In this document: one piece after another, positions 51,116-62,651 of the stretch
Position numbering within the stretch: position 1 is the stretch's first letter
Layout: each line of letters starts with the position of its first letter
Source: Amphiura filiformis
Lineage: Eukaryota > Echinodermata > Ophiuroidea > Amphilepidida > Amphiuridae
NCBI RefSeq assembly: GCF_039555335.1
Contig: NC_092637.1
Coordinates: 682,001 to 746,000 of the forward strand
Length of the DNA: 64,000 nucleotides
Direction: 5' to 3'
Program-made: the position numbers and the translations under genes
The notes under the pieces: model-generated
What the model saw: the letters and a program-made list of their open reading frames with translations, nothing else
The model's database searches: none
Told to the model about the DNA's origin: nothing

Positions 51116-51794
51116 GAAAACATTGCGTATTGGCCACGTAAACAAAAAACACAAAAGTCACAATTTTCTCAAATTATCAAGAGCTATCACAACCACCATG
51201 TACTGAACCAATCAACCAATACTAGGCTTGTTGGTACTCGTTTTAATGCATTTGTCATGTTGATTCTAAATATGGTTATGGGAGTGTACATTTCTGAAAA
51301 TGTTGAACTTCAAAAAAAATGAAAATGTCGTCAGCAGTCGACACCCGTGCAGGGGCGTAGCCAGCTTTCTTGGTCAGGGGGGGCAAAAAAAAATTCAGGG
51401 GCACAGCTGAAAAGAATTGCAGTTGCAACATGAAATTGTTGTTTTTAGAGAGACTGTACATGTTTTCGAGCTTCCAAAAAAGGCTTTATTACGGGCGATA
51501 TGCGCGCGTAGCGCGCAAAAAATTGGAATTTGACACTATTTTTGCCCATCATCGAGACGAAAATTGCTATATTGTGACAATGTGCGCGCACAGCGCGCAA
51601 TATTTTTGTATTTTACACTATTTGGGCCCATGATCGGGGTGAATTTTGATGCAAAAGGGGCTCCTTGCCCTTTTTCTTTTCCTTTGCCCTTTGGTCAGAG
51701 GGGCACTTTTTCTTTCATTTTTTGTCAGGGGGGGCACTCTGCCCCCCCCTGCCCCCCGCTGGCTACGCTACTGCACCCGTGTGGAGAGTATTAA
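51116..51794 (-). mobile_element. TTAA-flanked element A, copy split by a hAT-type insertion
   Basis: Reverse-orientation copy of 11378-11628, ending in TTAA at 51791-51794. Its GCGGGTGTCGAC terminus is split at 51349/51774 by the element listed next. The left end is eroded. Confidence 0.7.
51350..51773. mobile_element. hAT-type non-autonomous element, 424 bp
   Basis: Termini CAGGGGCGTAGCCAG and, inverted, CAGTAGCGTAGCCAG. Flanked by the 8-bp direct repeat CACCCGTG (51342-51349 and 51774-51781). Removing the insert and one repeat restores the sequence of the uninterrupted element A copies, which confirms the duplication. The interior is GC-richer and has repeated GCGCGCAA near 51510 and 51590. 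The + strand frames inside it are not recognisable proteins. Confidence 0.9.
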
Positions 51795-51931
51795 CCCCCT
51801 GGACACAACTGGTCATCTAACAGCATTTCTGATTGGTTGATAACTTGAAATGCTCATTTCAATTACCAATCATGACTACGCTTTAAACTATAGAGTCCAA
51901 CTTGCATTTGCAGATGATCTCTCCTTGATTG

Positions 51932-52245
51932 TAAACTGGTTAATTATGTTAGCCAAATCCAATAAATATTACTCACGGAACTGAGCTTTCGCCATCTTGG
52001 CTGATGGCTTGATCACAGATGAACTGGTCCACTGCTTTTCCCGCGAAACTTGGTTGCTATAGACGCATCCTCGTTACCCGGAAGTGATGTTGATTTAAGC
52101 AGTGGGTCATATACATGATCTAGAAAGTACGCACCCTCGTCGCGGTTAAGTGAGTTCTTCCCCTTTTTTCTGAAGACTCTTCTTGAGAAAGCTCAGTTCC
52201 GTGAGTAATATTTATTGGATTTGGCTAACATAATTAACCAGTTTA
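51932..52245. mobile_element. Foldback element with 59-bp arms
   Basis: The left arm 51932-51990 (from TAAACTGGTTAATTATG to GAACTGAGCTTTC) is, as read by eye, an exact reverse complement of the right arm 52187-52245. The 196-bp middle is non-coding. TA at the outer ends may be the target duplication. Confidence 0.85.
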
Positions 52246-52782
52246 TGATCTCAACAATCCTACCAAATGAATCTCTTTGCTCTCCTTGATTGGTTCAAAA
52301 TTGGACACAATATTCATTGTGGCCAATCGGCAGGTTGCTCATATCTCAAAAACAACTTTGGCGACTTTGTGCTCATTTCAGAAGGTTGATCGACCCACAT
52401 TGCACACTTATTGGGATCCGTAATGACTATTTAGATAATAAATGATGTTATTGCTCTCACACTTAGCATGCTTAGGGAGCCATAATGAATATTTTGAAAT
52501 TAATGATTGTTTTTAATGGCTTTGTTGCTGTGTACTCACAAATCTGTATATATTGCTTTGGATTATTATTGTTATCCCACTGATTCCAAACAAAATATAT
52601 TACTTGTTTTAATGACTCTTTTAAAAATACTTGAAAAGTGCATTTGTACCATTTATTTTAAGTTCTACGAGTAAAATCTATTGGTCAATCACGTCGGGTG
52701 GATGAAGTAATAGAAATGCTATTTTGAATTGATGGTTTGTTTTTTTATCTCGCTATAGCAAACTCTTTAATGAAATAGGGCT
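52246..52782. other. No gene recognised
   Basis: AT-rich sequence between two foldback elements. Confidence 0.4.
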
Positions 52783-53162
52783 ATAAGGCCAAATAAAAAA
52801 ATAAACATGTTTCACGTCCCTTCCGCTTCCTTATTGGAGGTTTCTTCAATTATATTTTTATTTTTTGAAATTCAGTTTTAACTTTTCAAACAATATGTCT
52901 AGGGAGTAGATATGCTTTCTATGGGCTTGCTAATATATACAAGGAACACTTTTGGAAGGTTTTGTGATAAGTCGAGGGACCCTATCGAATAAAAAGATAC
53001 CTCATCTTTTTTCCAGGCATTATTGTATTCGCTAAAACAGTTCTAATCATCGGGTATTTTCACCGATTTTGCGATAAAGAAAATAGAAAAAAATCCGCCT
53101 CTTCCTCCTTTTTTTCCAAAAACCCGGACGTGAAACATGTTTTTTCTTTTACTTGGCCTAAC
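52783..53162. mobile_element. TAAGGCCAA inverted-repeat element
   Basis: Left TAAGGCCAAATAAAA then AAACATGTTTCACGTCC; right (inverted) TAGGCCAAGTAAAAG then AAACATGTTTCACGTCC. About 380 bp, non-coding. Confidence 0.75.
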
Positions 53163-53446
53163 TTGTCCTTTTTTGTTTCTTATTAACACTTGTCTTATTT
53201 CCAAAGTGTTACACTAATTAACACGCCCAAAAGTTACAGTGTATAGTGGTCTCTCTATATAAGACTATTCCTATATTGAATAGATTTTACATTTTACAAT
53301 ATGCACCGCATTGCTATCTACTGAAGATAGTTATGATGATCGTAGTTGAATAGCCCAGGGAAAAGCAGAGCGCACAAACTGTTATGTTACATATTATTTT
53401 TATTTGGTCTTGCTATCAGCTATAAACTACCCTTCATCATTCAAAG

Positions 53447-53477
53447 GGCATGCTCTGCCGACTGAGCTAACGGGTCT
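53447..53477 (-). pseudogene. tRNA-like 5' fragment
   Basis: Minus strand CCCGTTAGCTCAGTCGGCAGAGC, a tRNA 5' end with a good A-box, but no anticodon arm or B-box follows. A truncated tRNA or SINE head. Confidence 0.6.
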
Positions 53478-53479
53478 GA

Positions 53480-55187
53480 CAGCAGGACGGTGTAATTTTG
53501 AACTGAGGAATATTAAAAAAATAATGAAAAAATTACACTGTTAGAAAAATTTACAAAAATGAGTTAGGTATGACTATGACTGTATGAATCGATTTACAAA
53601 TTAAGCCCAATGGCACTTTGAGAAAGAATACCTAAAAAAACCAAAACATTTGCCTAGTGACCTAGTGTTCGGTCATGTCACGAAAGGTTTTTTTTCTGAG
53701 GCATTATGTCGAGGTTGCTCACTTTAACATACACGTATCCTTAAATGCTGTTGAGATTTTATAAGGCGTTTACTCATTTCTATGAAATCCATAGTGTTAA
53801 GTTGCATCGCTATATTCTGACACATTGACTTGCCAATATTAACGACTTTTCTGTATAAGTAACAAATAGTTACAATTTTCAATATTTTCTTTTCAGTCAT
53901 TAACTTTTGCTAATGGATATTCTTACTAAACCCAATTAACCGGAATAATGAGCAAATAAAAGGTACGTTTTATATGCATAACATTATATTGCACGACAAT
54001 TAAATTTACCCACAATGGCCAACAATACAAAATTAAATTCAAAATATCCAACACATCTTTGTAAAAAGTTAAACATTTTCATTTTAATGACCGTTTCTTT
54101 AAAATTCGTGTGAGAAAATGTATTCAAATAAGGACAAACGTGCCTAGTAAGACCATGATATTCCGGTGGATCTCTAAGGCTGGGAGTGCTTTTTAGAGAG
54201 AGAAAAATAAGAAATAAATGTGATTTTTGCACTACGTATAGGCCTATTATTATTATTAACCATTTATACTGATTGCTCTAGAGTCGTAAAATTCTGCAGT
54301 CCTACGCATTTTGTATGGAAATATCTGGCTTTAATTCCTCGCATATTGTTAACAATACTCGAGATTATTACCCTTATCCCCGCATACCACGCGATGTAGC
54401 AATAATACATATGTATACATTTATTGTTCGTTGGTGATTTTTTGTTCTGGTGAAAAGAATCGCTCATAAGTCAAGTATGACTGTCAATGGTGTGATAGAG
54501 GATAAAGTTAGTCATGAAAAGCGAGCCAAAACCCACAAAGTATAATCGTATATAGAGGTAATATATCAATGCTATCCCAGAACTCATTGTCAGCAGGGTC
54601 GGGTTTACCTTTTACAGGGCCCTGGGCCTGGCTAAAATTTAGTGTCCGTCCCAACGGTTGAACCACAGTGAACTACATCCCTGTAACTTATTTCTCATTT
54701 CAACCAGTGCTTCACTAAATTTGACCACTTTCCTTCTTTTTAATGCCGAATTTGGGGCTATGAATCTTGGTCCCTGGGCTCAGGCCCATTTTGCCCTGTA
54801 GTAAATCCGGCCTGATTGTAAGCTGCGGCCAGCAACTACAAGAAACGACACGACTCGGTATGACTTTACTTGCAGGACTTTGACATTTTTGAGGCGAATG
54901 CTTTGGCATAGCATTTGTTAAGGTAAACACAGAAAGATCAGCTATACATACATGCTATAAACTGTTGCTTTCATATTATCCCAAAATGTTAAACAAGTAC
55001 GCGACTTTTTAAAAGTTTTTGGTGCTACTCTATTTGAAAACATTGTCTAATTAAATCAATTCACTAAACTATTAGCTCAAATGAAAAAAGTCATGATGAA
55101 TATCTTCTAGCAACCAATATCATCTTGAATGTAAAAACATGCATGTGTAGAAATTAGCTATTTTTTTGTCATATTGCATGATAATTG
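53480..55187. other. No gene recognised
   Basis: AT-rich sequence; short frames on both strands without motifs. Confidence 0.4.
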
Positions 55188-55190
55188 TCC

Positions 55191-55240
55191 GTTGCATGCT
55201 GGGACGACATTGTCCACGCGTTGCATGCTGGGACGACATT
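55191..55240. repeat. Near-tandem duplicate with GTTGCATGCTGGGACGACAT core
   Basis: Two copies of CGTTGCATGCTGGGACGACA separated by a few bases. They lie in a + strand frame (55166-55411) that I cannot assign. Confidence 0.8.
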
Positions 55241-55866
55241 GAAACCGCATCTGATCGCACCCTGAGGCTGATGGATGACATTGGTGTGGAAAAGAGACAG
55301 TATGCAATGACAATTAAGAAAACAATAGGATATCCATTCAATCCTCAAAAACACAAAAGGTGTAGAGATAGAAACTATTTTATCTCTTACACAGAATTGG
55401 TATTTTTTTAGCGTGAATTGATATGAACAGGAATGGGAAATTGCTTGCTCAAGTGGTATATTACACAATAGAATAGGACGTCTACTTATTTTTTTCTTAT
55501 TTTTGTTTGTCATTGAAATGTTTACAGCAAAAATTTTGTCTCTCATTTATCATTAACAGAAATGATTTTTAATTATATCTCATTAGAAATGCATGTGTGT
55601 GTCTATTTATTGCACATAAAATTATGATTATGGCTTGCTAGTCAATTAGGAGGGTAATACTAGTAAATCGGCCTAATAAGTACCGTATTATCAAGTGAAT
55701 GAGCTGTCATTGATTAGTCTAAGTTATAACATGTTAAAGTCTGCATTAATTATCTGCCCTTAATGGAAAATTAAGGGTAACCTTTATTTACAGCGTAAAA
55801 TTGGGCCTATACAAGTACTGCACTTGACTATCAAGAAACTATCGTCATTTAGATTTCAAAGCGAAT

Positions 55867-56004
55867 ATGATGGGTATGTTCAGAACAAGCAAAATAAATC
55901 GGAAAGGCACCAGAGGGACAGTGAAACCTCGCCGACTGTCAACTCGGAAAAAATATCATCGTGTTAATCGGGACAGACTCCAACAGGAACAAAATTATAA
56001 GTAA
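55867..56004 (+). CDS. Short basic reading frame, unassigned
   Basis: A 45-codon ATG-to-TAA frame with many Arg and Lys residues (for example KPRRLSTRKKYHRVNRDR). No domain is recognised and no splice context is convincing. It stands out from its surroundings by composition and by lacking low-complexity sequence. It may be a fragment of a decayed retroelement or the end of an unseen gene, or chance. Confidence 0.15.
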   Translation: MMGMFRTSKINRKGTRGTVKPRRLSTRKKYHRVNRDRLQQEQNYK

Positions 56005-56604
56005 CTAGGCTTTGCTCCCTCGCGAACGATCAGGCTGATCTGACAAATCAGTCTACTAAAATACCGTATTATTTCGCGAATAAACTGTTGCTCATTAATT
56101 GTGACTTTAACGTCCCTTCCAAACACTTGTGTAAAATATCTGTAGTTATACCTGCGCGGACTTTTAGCAGACTTAAAGAATGATATTCAAGTTCACACTC
56201 TGAACGAATTTGATTTTTGTGTGCGTCTGTTTGTATGTTTGATTCAGAATTATCAAAAATTGTCTATATTGAATATATTTTCGGAAAATGCCGATTTGGT
56301 TTATAGGGCCTATAATGTATTTGTTCATGCATATAAAAACACAATACGATATAAAACAAAAAGAAATGAAACAAACAAACAATTTTTTGCAATAATTTAT
56401 CATTTTCAAGCCAACTTACAAGAAAACCAACCGATCCTACTTTATCAGATAAAATTGTTGCATTAAAATTGTAAAAAGTGACAATAAATCCCATTTGGTA
56501 AAAGATGCGTCGGAGTGCCGCACAATTGACTACGATAATTGAAAAGCAAAATTCAAGTTCAGCAAACTACGCTGATATTGTCTCACTTGGATCTACAACA
56601 TGCT
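56005..56604. other. No gene recognised
   Basis: Short frames on both strands overlap each other and have no motifs. Confidence 0.4.
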
Positions 56605-56783
56605 CATCTATCAGGGCACAGTTCTTTAACCCCAATACATTTGTACATTCATTGAATGACCTTTGAAAATTTGGGTACAAAAGCTCATACTCCGTAACTT
56701 GAGGTCAAATTTTCACTATGATTGTTTAATTGAGGTTATTGAACTATGCCATTGGGATGAGGCTATTGTGGTCCATATTGTCT
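56605..56783 (-). repeat. Dispersed repeat B, copy 2
   Basis: Reverse complement of 42725-42898, with few differences by eye. Confidence 0.8.
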
Positions 56784-58392
56784 CCAGCTTCTTCCAATAA
56801 TAATAGGAATTTGATGCCAAATTTGACTGCCTGGATGGCTAAGCATCTGACACGGTTAATTGCTATGATTGATATGCACGATATCAGTCAACCATGTAAC
56901 AGTAATAAATTCACTTAATTGTTAGTTGGTGTTAAACAGTTTATAGGTTTGCAATTTGTGCCAAGTTTGCTTCTTTTTTCCTTCTTCTTTACTTTTCTTT
57001 TCTCTGTCTCCATTCTTGTTAACACAGTCTGAATGGAATGTACAACGATACTATAGCAACGCTATCTGCTGCACACAGGTACAGATTTCAGCCACATCAT
57101 GCACAGCTCTATTTTTCAACATTCAATTCCGATATATTGATCGGTTTATCAATCGACAGTCCATCATCGAGTACCCAAAATCCATTTTCATGTTATTGAA
57201 ATTGTTCATAATATCGATGGGTCAAATGATTAATTAATATAATTGAGTTGGATGATTGATATATTGATCGATTTATCGAATAACGTTTGGATGATCGATT
57301 AATCGATCGCTTATCGATCGCTTGATCGATTGCTCGTTTGATTCCAAGTTTGTTTGCTTGCTTGCTTACTTGACTGCTTGATGGCGCCATTGGAATGATA
57401 TAATATCCGTAAAGCATGGTAACATCAACACCTTCAGATGCCTTCTTACATCTCACCTATAGCTTGCTTTTTCTCGAAATGTTTTGTCAACTTTCAAATA
57501 ACATTTAACCTATGTCAGATGTACAACGTTTTCTGAAACCGTAATGCTATGGAGATTACCCATTAATACATTTCTCTTGACAATTTTTCATTTGTTCGCC
57601 CTATTCCTTTTTAAAGGAATTTTTATTCTCGTCTGGGCTCTGTTTTATAAATCCTATATGCATTGTTTTTTGTACATGTTAGTGTCGCATTCAAACCAAA
57701 CAATATGGGCTAAAAAGTACAAAAAGGCTAAAATTCTTACATATCAGGGTGGCCAACATCCCAGGGCAAGAGATAGGAGATAGGTGGACAGCTACCTTCC
57801 CCATTTGCCCCCCCCCCCTCCCCCATCCCCCGACTACGCCACTGTTGAGGACATGTCATTAATCTTCCACATGTGCAGACTTCAAAATGGAGCCCCTCAG
57901 ATAGTCCTATTTGAAACTCACACTCCAGTAGTATGGTTTCCATGGGGTGGATGGATTTTAAGTGGAAAAGCCTCATTGCTATCATTTGAATCTGGTGCTT
58001 TAGTAACTTAAATTTAAATCACGAATATCGTTAACATAATGTATCACCTCAAAAAAATCGGAATTCATCACCAATCCATAACGCTCTTTTTCCATTAGAC
58101 TCTCTCTATAATTATTAAATAGAAAAGCAAATTTAATAAGACACAAAACTAGCAAATTAAATTCTCATAGAAATCTAGCTGACATCATTACTCGCCTTAT
58201 TAAGTTTGTTATACTCCTAGCAAAATGCAATTAACTTGTGTATAAAGATTGGTAAATAAGTGACAAAAATCTTGGTAAATTGATCAATGTTAATTACTTA
58301 GCGATGTGACATGTCGTGGGTTGACGGGAACACGAATCGCCGGTCACGAGATAACGCGAGAAAAGTGTTACTTTTTGAAATTTCGTCTGCTC
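56784..58392. other. No confident gene
   Basis: Includes an AT-rich ATCGAT-repetitive stretch at 57120-57345. A C-rich tail ending ACTACGCCACTG at 57805-57845 resembles one end of the hAT-type elements. Frames here are fortuitous. Confidence 0.4.
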
Positions 58393-58506
58393 AGTGCCAG
58401 AAGTGGGTAAGTGCAATAGCTGCCCTGTGAAAATTTGGCAGTTTACAAACAGTATATTATATTCATCTACACATGGCAGCTATTGCACTTACACACTTCT
58501 GGCACT
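58393..58506. mobile_element. Hairpin AGTGCCAGAAGTG element
   Basis: 32-bp arms: AGTGCCAGAAGTGGGTAAG then TGCAATAGCTGCC at left, and the inverted equivalent at 58475-58506 with one or two mismatches. 50-bp loop. Non-coding. Confidence 0.8.
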
Positions 58507-59129
58507 AAACAGTCGATAAAAGCGGCAAATTGTGTAATTTTTGAGTAGAAAAAGAGCATCTTTATTGTTGTACTGATAGTATAGTGGTGTGTGGTTAATT
58601 GGAATTGAATTAAATCTAACATGACTATTATGACAGCATGAATCAATATTGCAATTCTTAAACGGTGAGTGTTCAACTAATGCGTTGTTAATGCGTTTTA
58701 CAAACTCTAATTTCGTACATGTACGATATTCATTTTTCAAATAGAACCCCTACTCATTTATTATCAGACACGATCTATAGAACTCATTACTTGACAAGAA
58801 GAATACTCATTTTGACGAGATTCTGTTAAGCCCCCCCCCTTTGACAAGATAGACTATTCAAATTTAATTTTTGGTCATTTTTGATAAGAAAATCTTTCAT
58901 TTTTGACAAGAACCTATTCATTTTTTAAAGTGAGAAGGCCATCTTATCAAATTTGATACCTTATATGTACCTTATTTATACAACCAAGGTATAAAGAAAT
59001 CGTTGTTTTTAAATCAAACAAAATAAAATATTAAACAACAAGCAAACAAAAATGTGAATGTTTTTGTGTCCTACAAAGTCTTGCACTTCGCGAAAAAATA
59101 TTCACACTAAAATGTCAAGTATATGTATT

Positions 59130-59360
59130 TGCAAAAATAGGGAAACTATTTGCAAAAAGGGGAAGTAAAAAAGGGGAACTATCTGCAAAAAGGAGAAAAG
59201 TAAAAAGGGGAAACTATTTGAAAAAGGGGGGGGGGGCAAATAATTGCAGAAAGGGGGAAAGTTAAAAGGAAAAACTATTTGCAAAACGGGGAAAGTAAAA
59301 AGCGGGCACTATTTGCAAAAGGAGGGAAAGTATTTGCAGAAAGGGGGAAATAAAAAACTT
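59130..59360. repeat. Degenerate purine-rich minisatellite
   Basis: About seven irregular units of roughly 30-35 bp with CTATTTGCAAAAAGGGG and AAAGTAAAAAGGGG. Confidence 0.75.
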
Positions 59361-59789
59361 GGGGAATCAATAATAAAAGGGGCCGGAATTTGGCGGAGAT
59401 CAGACACCGTATAGGAACTAGTTAAAAAACCGTTTTGACAAATGACGTGTATGACAAGCTCAAAATTAAAAGTTAACGTGTCAAACTAAACAACTATATA
59501 CAAAAACTATAGTACAAAATAGGCCTACAATTTGGAGAATGTGACATATCGTTTGAATGAATCAGCCAACTGTAAACAAAAATGACTGACATATGGTATT
59601 AATTCTATATGTCTACGAATGTCGACCGATCGAGTCAACGCCATCCTCTATCCATCGATTTTGACACCAATCTAGTGATCACCCACTGACTAAAATAAAA
59701 TCTTTTCAACTCGAGATATTCATAATAGTATTACACATCAAATATTAAAATTAACAATAAAGTTAAATAAATATTGCATTCATACGAAT

Positions 59790-60085
59790 AGTTGAGTACT
59801 CTCGAATCAACAGCCAAATCTATAAAGAACAATACAATAAATTGCTCTTTAAGTGACCACTATTTTATCCCAGTTCTAACGGCGACATTCAAAATAATGC
59901 CTTCTTCAAATAACAATGAAATAAGATTACAGGAATTTGATCGCTTGTTCGGTGTAAATGAGGTGGAAGAAATAGTAAGACATTCAAAGAAAGAAAATCA
60001 ACATGGTACCCTAACAAGAAGTAATTTTCGTATAAATCCATTAGTCCGACACTTTACTTGTTCGACTGTGTGTCAATTCGATTAA
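59790..60085 (+). pseudogene. Possible LINE endonuclease remnant
   Basis: An open frame with INCSLSDHYFIPVL near its start. The SDH-x-x-I block is the last catalytic motif of LINE AP endonucleases (compare SDHFLI in the LINE at 62.9 kb). Nothing upstream matches and no start codon is evident. Weak call on one motif. Confidence 0.3.
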
Positions 60086-60604
60086 TAGCGATTACTGGGT
60101 AACTCGTTTCGAACAAGTGGTATTTCGAACAAGTAGATGTCTGTAATTTTAATGCCATGTAAAACGTTTAACGAACGACTAACGATTAATTTTTAATCGC
60201 AATTATGTGCTTTCTTTTCGATTGTGTTGGTTAAGTGTAATAATGATCGGGGGTATTGTTATCGAAGTATTATAAAATTATATGCTTGTGTTATCGATGA
60301 TGATAATCAAATGATTTAAATCTGTTTTGAAGTAGTGAATCGATGGTAAGTCTGGATGTGGATCACAGACGCCAAATACTCTTTTTGAAATGAATTCATT
60401 TCAAGTCAACGATTATAATAATTATTAATAACATTTTAACATAACTCTTAATCTTATCAGATGAGACATCTTCTTATCTCTGCTCATATGTTAATAACCC
60501 CTTCTGCTTTTAATATAAAAAGTTCGGTCTCTTATTTCTTCCGCTCCTTCAATTTTTGTCTCAATTTGCAAATATTCAATAGAAATATCAATCTCTATTT
60601 AATT

Positions 60605-61117
<513 letters not shown>

Positions 61118-61206
61118 CCGTCTCCTCTCTCTCTCTCCATCTCTCTTCCATAATTTTTTCTACCCCCTCCCCCCCCCCAATGGCGAAAAGAAATCTACGC
61201 CACTGC

Positions 61207-61291
61207 TTCCATTCTGTCTCTCCATCTCTCTTCCATTCTGTCTCTCCATCTCTCTTCCATTCTGTCTCTCCATCTCTCTTCCATTCTATCT
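61207..61291. repeat. 24-bp tandem repeat
   Basis: Three and a half copies of a CT-rich unit, CCATTCTGTCTC plus TCCATCTCTCTT, with a 24-bp period. Confidence 0.95.
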
Positions 61292-61361
61292 CTTGCTTGA
61301 CGTATGACGCAGTAATTGTTATTTCCGATCACACAAATTACCCAATGTCGACTTTCCAAAC

Positions 61362-61386
61362 CTTTTTTTTTTTTTTTTTTTTTTTT
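61362..61386. repeat. Poly(T) run
   Basis: About 25 T, directly upstream of the LINE 5' region. Confidence 0.95.
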
Positions 61387-61718
61387 GCCTGGGACTGTGT
61401 GTTAGGCAGGCTACCATCAGAGCTCTGACTTTCTTTGCTTAATTTCACTGTTTTTGAAAATGGATTGACACCGAACTGTCTCAGAGAATCACTATTCACC
61501 TATACTTTGCAGTGTTTGAAAGTGCAACTCTCAGACTTGTATCATTTTGGTGCTTTTTCATCTACTTTTTGTGATTATTCTGGACAAGTTATAATATCCA
61601 AATTCTGCAGTCTTGTCATAGTTGGACATAGTGGTATTCAGCTTTACCTGAACCAAACCAATCAATTTGGCTTTTATATCATCTCAACTGTCAACAATGA
61701 GATATTGATCCTGTGACC

Positions 61719-62651
61719 ATGCTACTGACCAAAGTACTGCTTGTGTTGGCCTTGATAGGCTTATGCATGAGCGAACACCATGTTACTGCATTGGAATCTA
61801 CTGCTAGTTCTTGTGATTTCTATGGTCGAACTGTATGGAAACATAGTCATTTTCTGAAATCCAGAGTTCTCTATTATAACACATCTGCAACCTTTCAAGA
61901 GGAGATTCTCAAATCAGGAGACATTTGCCCCAACCCTGGCCCAGAGCCCTCGGCCCTTGGTAAACTTGCCAGAAAACCTGTGTATAAATCTAAAACCCCA
62001 TGCACTGTTTGTGGCAAAGGCATTACTGGACGTAGCAAAGCCATCAGCTGCGATTTATGTATTAACTGGACCCATAGTCGCTGCACTGGTACAATGTCTG
62101 ATCAAGATTACAATCGACTAGTTCAAGAACAGTCCTCCTTCTCTTATATATGTGTCTTCTGTTCGATTCAGAGCTTACCTTTTTATAACTGTGGTGATGA
62201 CGAGTGCGAATTTGAACCAGAGACATTTGAGGATATGACATGTGCTTTAGATCTGCCACCTATCGCTGAAGTTGACTTTAGCTGCCTAAACCGCAAAGGA
62301 TTGAACTTCATTCATTTGAACACTAGATCATTATTTCCTAAACTTTCAGAAATTAAGATAATAACACAGCAAACTAATATCGCTATAATGTCATTTTCAG
62401 AAACTTGGTTGGATGAAACATTTACAGACTCGGAAATTAACATTGACGGATATATTCCTATTCGCAAAGATCGTAACCGTGAGGGAGGGGGGGTTTGCAT
62501 ATATGTGAGGTCTGATATTGCTTTTAACACACGTGATGACCTTGAGGTTGACGGTCTGGAAGGGGTCTGGATAGATATCTTACTACCTAAAACAAAACCT
62601 ATTTTAATAGGTTGTATCTACAGAACCACCCGATCAGACAGATTTTGTTGA
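61719..62651 (+). CDS. LINE protein N-terminal part: signal, 2A-like, PHD, endonuclease
   Basis: ATG 61719 is chosen as the first in-frame Met. The frame extends to GTG 61713, but that is not needed. Residues 3-16 are hydrophobic (KVLLVLALIGLC), signal-peptide-like. Residues 67-75 read GDICPNPGP, close to the 2A ribosome-skipping core D-V/I-E-x-NPGP but with Cys for Glu. Residues 95-148 form a PHD-like finger with C-x2-C, C-x2-C, H-x2-C and C-x2-C spacing. From about 194 an AP endonuclease begins: FIHLNTRSL gives the catalytic Asn, SETWLDE the catalytic Glu (about 228), and GGGVCIYVR follows. The frame is lost near 62625 and stops at TGA 62649-62651. The rest continues in the next frame. Confidence 0.85.
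   Translation: MLLTKVLLVLALIGLCMSEHHVTALESTASSCDFYGRTVWKHSHFLKSRVLYYNTSATFQEEILKSGDICPNPGPEPSALGKLARKPVYKSKTPCTVCGKGITGRSKAISCDLCINWTHSRCTGTMSDQDYNRLVQEQSSFSYICVFCSIQSLPFYNCGDDECEFEPETFEDMTCALDLPPIAEVDFSCLNRKGLNFIHLNTRSLFPKLSEIKIITQQTNIAIMSFSETWLDETFTDSEINIDGYIPIRKDRNREGGGVCIYVRSDIAFNTRDDLEVDGLEGVWIDILLPKTKPILIGCIYRTTRSDRFC

Noticed and set aside
61435..61716. Separate upstream protein of the LINE
   Set aside because: It starts at a non-ATG codon, has no recognisable motif and overlaps the main start; 5' UTR is the simpler reading.
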